Source of the DNA: JABSSA01 sp039960995
GTDB taxonomy: Bacteria; Pseudomonadota; Alphaproteobacteria; Rhodobacterales; Rhodobacteraceae
Length of the DNA: 64,000 nt
Direction: 5' to 3'
Assembly: GCA_039960995.1 (NCBI GenBank)
Contig: JBDVKF010000072.1
Coordinates: 37,875 to 101,874 of the forward strand
Part shown: positions 60,603 to 64,000 of the stretch, in pieces
Layout: each line of letters starts with the position of its first letter
Position numbering within the stretch: position 1 is the first letter of the stretch
The notes under the pieces: model-generated
Database searches by the model: none
What the model was told of the DNA's origin: nothing
Seen by the model: only the letters and a program-made list of their open reading frames with translations
Program-made: the position numbers and the translations under genes

Positions 60603-62305
60603 CTGAGCTTTTAACAATCACAGACCTCGATGTTGATTTTCCAACGCGTCGCGGCACGGTTCACGCGGCGCGCAAGGTGTCGCTGGATGTTTCTCCCGGT
60701 GAAGTGTTGGGGTTGGTCGGAGAATCCGGAGCAGGGAAGTCCACAATCGGCAACGCCATCATAGATCTTTTGGAACAACCCGGACGCGTGGCTGGCGGAT
60801 CAGTTTTGTTCCAAGGCGAAGAACTGATTGGTCTGAACGAAGATCAGATGCGCGACATTCGCGGTAAGCGGATTGGGATGATCTTTCAGGATCCACAAAC
60901 GTCATTAAACCCTTTGCTGACCATTGGTGCACAATTGGTCGAAACGATTGAAAAAGCGACCCCACATCGCGGAAATGATGCCATAAACCACGCCATCGAA
61001 TTGCTAGAAGCGGTTGGGATCACCGAAGCGCGCGCGCGCCTCAAATCCTATCCGCATCAGTTTTCGGGCGGTATGCGTCAACGCGTTGTCATTGCACTGG
61101 CTCTTGCTGGTGATCCCGATCTGGTGATCGCAGATGAACCGACGACTGCCTTAGACGTTTCTATTCAGGCGCAAATCCTTGATCTGATAAAAAAACTCTG
61201 TCGCGAGCGTGACCTAGGCGTCATCATCGTAACGCATGACATTGGCGTCATCGCCAACATCGCAGATCGCGTCACCGTCATGTTCCGAGGCGAAGTCGTC
61301 GAAACGGGACCTGTGTCCCAAATCCTTGGCGCTCCTGAACATAAATACACTCAATCCCTGATCGCCGCTGTGCCACGCGCCGATATGCGCCTGAAGCGGT
61401 TTGCATCCGTCGATTACATCGAAGGCGGCGACGAAGAACGCAATCGGATCGACATTGGGTCACATTGGCTGGGTGCCGGGCAAAAGCACGAAAATGCGTC
61501 TGGCGATGTCATTGAGCTGGAAAAGCTCAATCTGGCATTCACCTTGCAGCGCGCCGTTTTCAAAAAGAACCGGAAATACGTTCAAGCCGTTGATGATGTG
61601 TCGTTGTCTGTTCAACAGGGCGAGGTTCTCGGCCTTGTCGGAGAATCTGGATCAGGAAAATCGACAGTCGCACGTCTGATCGCTGGGTTATACCAACCGG
61701 ATTCCGGTTCTATCCGAATACATGGCACTGACATTACATCAAACCCGCGCAGCGCAGACGCCCGTCAAGCAAGCAAGGCGGTGCAGATGATCTTTCAAGA
61801 TCCGTATTCGTCTTTGAATGCGCGGATGCGGGTCATGGACATCGTGGCCGAACCCATTCGGTTTTACAAATTATCCTCGTCCGAGGCAGAGACGCGTCAG
61901 ATTGCCTGCGACCTACTGGATCACGTTGGACTAGGGGCGGCGGCAGCGTTTCGGTACCCGCATGAATTTTCAGGGGGACAGCGTCAGCGCATTTCCATCG
62001 CACGCGCCTTGGCATCACGTCCTGAAATCCTGATCTGTGACGAACCGACATCCGCGCTGGATGTGTCCGTACAAGCAACCATTCTGAACCTTCTGAAAGA
62101 TCTGCAAGAAGAGTTAGGCCTGACGATGTTGTTCATCACCCATGATCTTCCCGTCATTCGTCAAATGGCGGATCGCATTGCTGTGATGCGCAACGGTGCC
62201 ATTTGTGAAATCGCGGAAACAGATCAGCTGTTTGCCCACCCAAAACACGAATATTCCAAACACCTGCTCGACCTCATGCCCCGGATGGACTTGCTGCAGC
62301 GTTAG
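60599..62305 (+). CDS. fused peptide-type ABC ATPase (DppD-DppF in one chain)
   Basis: 568 residues with two nucleotide-binding domains. Domain 1: GESGAGKST, LAGDPDLVIADEPTTALD and SGGMRQR; domain 2: GESGSGKST, SGGQRQR and ICDEPTSALD. Each is followed by an oligopeptide-transport C-terminal segment. It powers uptake through the two permeases. Such double ATPases (YejF-like) are common. Its end overlaps the convergent MarR gene by four bases. Confidence 0.93.
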   Translation: MTELLTITDLDVDFPTRRGTVHAARKVSLDVSPGEVLGLVGESGAGKSTIGNAIIDLLEQPGRVAGGSVLFQGEELIGLNEDQMRDIRGKRIGMIFQDPQTSLNPLLTIGAQLVETIEKATPHRGNDAINHAIELLEAVGITEARARLKSYPHQFSGGMRQRVVIALALAGDPDLVIADEPTTALDVSIQAQILDLIKKLCRERDLGVIIVTHDIGVIANIADRVTVMFRGEVVETGPVSQILGAPEHKYTQSLIAAVPRADMRLKRFASVDYIEGGDEERNRIDIGSHWLGAGQKHENASGDVIELEKLNLAFTLQRAVFKKNRKYVQAVDDVSLSVQQGEVLGLVGESGSGKSTVARLIAGLYQPDSGSIRIHGTDITSNPRSADARQASKAVQMIFQDPYSSLNARMRVMDIVAEPIRFYKLSSSEAETRQIACDLLDHVGLGAAAAFRYPHEFSGGQRQRISIARALASRPEILICDEPTSALDVSVQATILNLLKDLQEELGLTMLFITHDLPVIRQMADRIAVMRNGAICEIAETDQLFAHPKHEYSKHLLDLMPRMDLLQR

Positions 62306-62739
62306 TCCCGTTGTCCCGGATCAAGCAGCGCCAGAAGGTCTAACAGAGCTTCGTAATTTTCATCGCCGAGCGTCTTGCGAAAGTTCGCGACAATCTGAGC
62401 AGATTGCGCAGAATGATCATCGATTAACTTTTGACCGGCTGGCGTGATTGCAAGCATCTGGCGACGACGGTCCGCTTCATCCCGGGTCTGGGTGATCAAT
62501 CCTTTGTCCCGCATAGTCGCGGCAATACGCGTCAAACTTGGGAACAATAAACTGGATCGGTTGGCCAGTGTTTTAGTATCCATCGAGCCGCTTTCCGCCA
62601 GAACCCGAAGAACACGCCATTGTTGTTCAGTTATGCCCGTCTCAGCCAACATTACTCGGATCGGCGACATGACCCCTTCGCGGGCACGGATCAAGGCAAT
62701 AGGCAGAGATCGCGACGTGGATGGAAGCTTGGTGTTCAT
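62302..62739 (-). CDS. MarR-family regulator (HpaR-like)
   Basis: 145 residues. The winged helix is clear (ITEQQWRVLRVLAESGSMDTKTLANRS, TRIAATMRDKGLITQTRDEADRRRQML). The N-terminal block LPIALIRAREGVMSPIRVML is characteristic of HpaR-like repressors of aromatic degradation operons. No such operon is in view, so its targets may be elsewhere or the adjacent transporter. Confidence 0.85.
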   Translation of the reverse strand: MNTKLPSTSRSLPIALIRAREGVMSPIRVMLAETGITEQQWRVLRVLAESGSMDTKTLANRSSLLFPSLTRIAATMRDKGLITQTRDEADRRRQMLAITPAGQKLIDDHSAQSAQIVANFRKTLGDENYEALLDLLALLDPGQRD

Positions 62740-63080
62740 TCAGAGTCTCTGCGTCTTGTCTTAGTTTCGTGTTCCTTTTGCGTTTACGTAAGCCGGTCAG
62801 AACATCAAATAGGGCATCTGCAGACAGGTATCATATAAGAGACGAGGACGCATTAGTTGCATCAGAATCTGCCACCTATCGATCAATTGGTCAGATCCTG
62901 CACCCCGGAAAATCAATGCACAAAAGCGAAGCTCTTGCCATGATAGAAGTGCGCGACGCTGTCAGAGCAAATACCTAGATATTTCAACATACACCTGATC
63001 GCGTAGTCTGACCTTTGAGGATCGGTAACTGCCCATGTGAAATGCTTTGGCTAAATCTGCGAACGTCACTGAATTGGAAC
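62740..63080. other. intergenic region upstream of the MarR gene
   Basis: About 340 bases. A plus-strand frame (62721-62978) stays open and ends HKSEALAMIEVRDAVRANT, but has no ribosome binding site and overlaps the MarR start; it was not recognised. No RNA gene is seen. Confidence 0.4.
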
Positions 63081-63106
63081 GTCAGAGAGCCTTGCGGCTC
63101 TCTGAC
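63081..63106 (-). terminator. hairpin after the metallo-beta-lactamase-fold gene
   Basis: GTCAGAGAGCC and GGCTCTCTGAC form a perfect 11-base-pair stem with a TTGC loop, eight bases beyond the stop of the convergent gene. There is no long T-run, so termination strength is uncertain. Confidence 0.7.
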
Positions 63107-63114
63107 ATGGTGGT

Positions 63115-63894
63115 TTATGCCGTCGCCACGTTGCTGCCAAAGTACATGAACTCTCTGTCCATTGACGTCACCTCTGCCGCGTTCAAGGCAAGACCTGAGC
63201 TGTCCAACATCTTATAACTCTTTTGACTTTTGACCCAATCGTCTGCGTGTCTCAACGTGGACAGGGTGTAGGTCGTTGTTTCGTTCAGATAATGAGTTGG
63301 AATGACCACTTTGGGCTTTAGCCGGTCTACGATCGCGTTGCCTTGCTCATATGAAAGGATGTGTTCCGACCCGTCCACCGGCATCGTCAGAACATCAACT
63401 TGGCCAATGGCGTCCCAGAAACCCGGGCCGGGGTCTGCGCGGTTGTCCCCCCAGATCAAGGTCCGAATGCCACCCGTTTCGATCAGGTAAACGACCATAT
63501 CCATATGGCTGACGTTATTGGGCGCACAGGCTTCGACCCCGAATTCGGCCAACGCATTGGTCCAATCATAGTATCCGGGCGCCTTGCAGACGTGCTTGTC
63601 CGCAAAACCGGTGATCTTCAAATCCGCGAATTCGAACGAGCCGACCATGCGGTCCAAAACCATCGTTGAGACAGGCCTGTCGATGGCATCGTGATCAAAA
63701 TGTGTGTGGGTCGACAATGTGATGTCAGTGACAATTTCGGGGAACTTGTATTTGTACCACAGACCCCAAGCGCCAGACGGATCGTCGCGCCACGGATCAA
63801 CCACAACGGTCGCACCACCAGGCGAAGTGATCCTGAAGGCGCAATGACCGTAGTATTCAAAGTGAACCGCGCCGGGTTTGCCGGAGGCTCCAAC
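63115..63894 (-). pseudogene. metallo-beta-lactamase-fold hydrolase (UlaG-like) lacking its start
   Basis: About 260 codons are open. The sequence begins in mid-domain (VHFEYYGHCAFRITSPGG, DPWRDD), continues with the metal site THTHFDHDAID and later WGDNRADPG and VVIPTHYLNE. Relatives start only a few residues before YYGHCAF, but here a stop codon and then insertion-element sequence replace the native start. GTG at 63804 is open but would remove the first strand pair. The gene is probably disabled unless a start is supplied differently. Confidence 0.7.
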
Positions 63895-63897
63895 TCA

Positions 63898-64000
63898 TGA
63901 GTAGGATGGAGCATCATGAACAAAACGACGAACAAATATTCCCCAGAAGTGCGCGAACGTGCCGTACGGATGGTTTTGGACAATCAAGGGCAGCATGACA
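63898..64000 (+). mobile_element. left end of an IS3-family insertion sequence (partial)
   Basis: The element begins close to 63898, where the homology of the interrupted gene ends, and runs past the window edge. Its first open frame is an IS3-type orfA. The exact terminal repeat cannot be fixed without the other end. Confidence 0.75.
63916..64000 (+). CDS. IS3-family transposase orfA, N-terminal part
   Basis: Twenty-eight codons are visible: NKTTNKYSPEVRERAVRMVL followed by DNQGQHD. This opening helix-turn-helix is characteristic of IS3-family OrfA proteins. OrfB and the right end lie outside the window. Confidence 0.88.
   Translation, partial: MNKTTNKYSPEVRERAVRMVLDNQGQHD

Noticed and set aside
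62721..62978. An 85-residue plus-strand gene
   Set aside because: It overlaps the MarR start, lacks a ribosome binding site and was not recognised as a family.
1..64000. CRISPR arrays, rRNA or tRNA genes
   Set aside because: No regularly spaced repeats and no recognisable RNA gene sequence were found by reading; a covariance search was not possible.

Overview
The window looks like a chromosomal stretch of a marine alphaproteobacterium of the Rhodobacterales (roseobacter group). This rests on the gene families (DUF6314, the methyltransferase/MetF/'virulence factor' trio, two-component chemotaxis remnants, TRAP and peptide-type ABC transporters), on moderate GC by eye, and on dense operons with many ATGA or TAATG overlaps. 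No rRNA, tRNA or CRISPR array was recognised. Taxonomy is inferred from families, not from a marker search.

Layout. (1) 1-6.7 kb: a plus-strand catabolic run holding an acylating aldehyde dehydrogenase (SauS-like), a CoA ligase, a CaiB CoA-transferase, an enoyl-CoA hydratase-like protein and a cobalt nitrile hydratase/thiocyanate hydrolase-type enzyme whose beta subunit is split into two genes. (2) 6.7-14.3 kb: a complete Na+-translocating NADH:quinone oxidoreductase (nqrABCDEF) with divergent apbE and nqrM for its flavinylation and iron insertion. (3) 14.3-17.9 kb: a glycerophosphodiesterase and a chromate-resistance pair (chrB-like, chrA) whose leader RNA can fold over its own ribosome binding site. 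(4) 18.2-34.2 kb: a large island that appears to be one regulon. It has a YnjBCD-type ABC importer, nucleoside phosphorylase, sugar isomerases, DhaK/DhaL-type kinase, LacD-type aldolase, nucleoside hydrolase, GntR regulator, CoA ligase, DUF35 protein, thiolase-fold protein and MFS transporter. The same palindrome, TTGTA-N2-TACAA, lies at both outer promoters. (5) 34.3-38.4 kb: purB, small proteins, bioY and an esterase-OsmC fusion.

(6) 38.6-46.3 kb: a six-gene minus-strand operon (SsuD-like monooxygenase, aldo/keto reductase, flavin reductase, TRAP dctQ-dctM-dctP) facing a GntR regulator and a Gfo/Idh/MocA protein. The set matches the sulfolytic (sulfo-SMO) route for sulfoquinovose. A TRAP importer takes the place of the ABC importer, and a candidate NAD-dependent sulfoquinovosidase replaces the classical one. 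The Entner-Doudoroff gene edd follows with a LacI-type operator. (7) 48.7-50.5 kb: a broken chemotaxis locus in which a cheB 5' fragment and a cheA 5' fragment run head-on into each other. (8) 50.6-55.3 kb: one-carbon genes (pterin methyltransferase, metF), Ppx/GppA and rlmE. (9) 55.7-62.7 kb: an amidohydrolase with a peptide-type ABC importer and a MarR regulator. (10) 63.1-64 kb: a metallo-beta-lactamase-fold gene that has lost its start beside the left end of an IS3-family element running off the window.

Together the genes describe a marine heterotroph that feeds on compounds released by algae. The most interesting parts are the putative nucleoside-pentose regulon (4), the TRAP-linked sulfoquinovose operon (6) and the split nitrile hydratase operon (1). 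Their functions are predictions from family and context.
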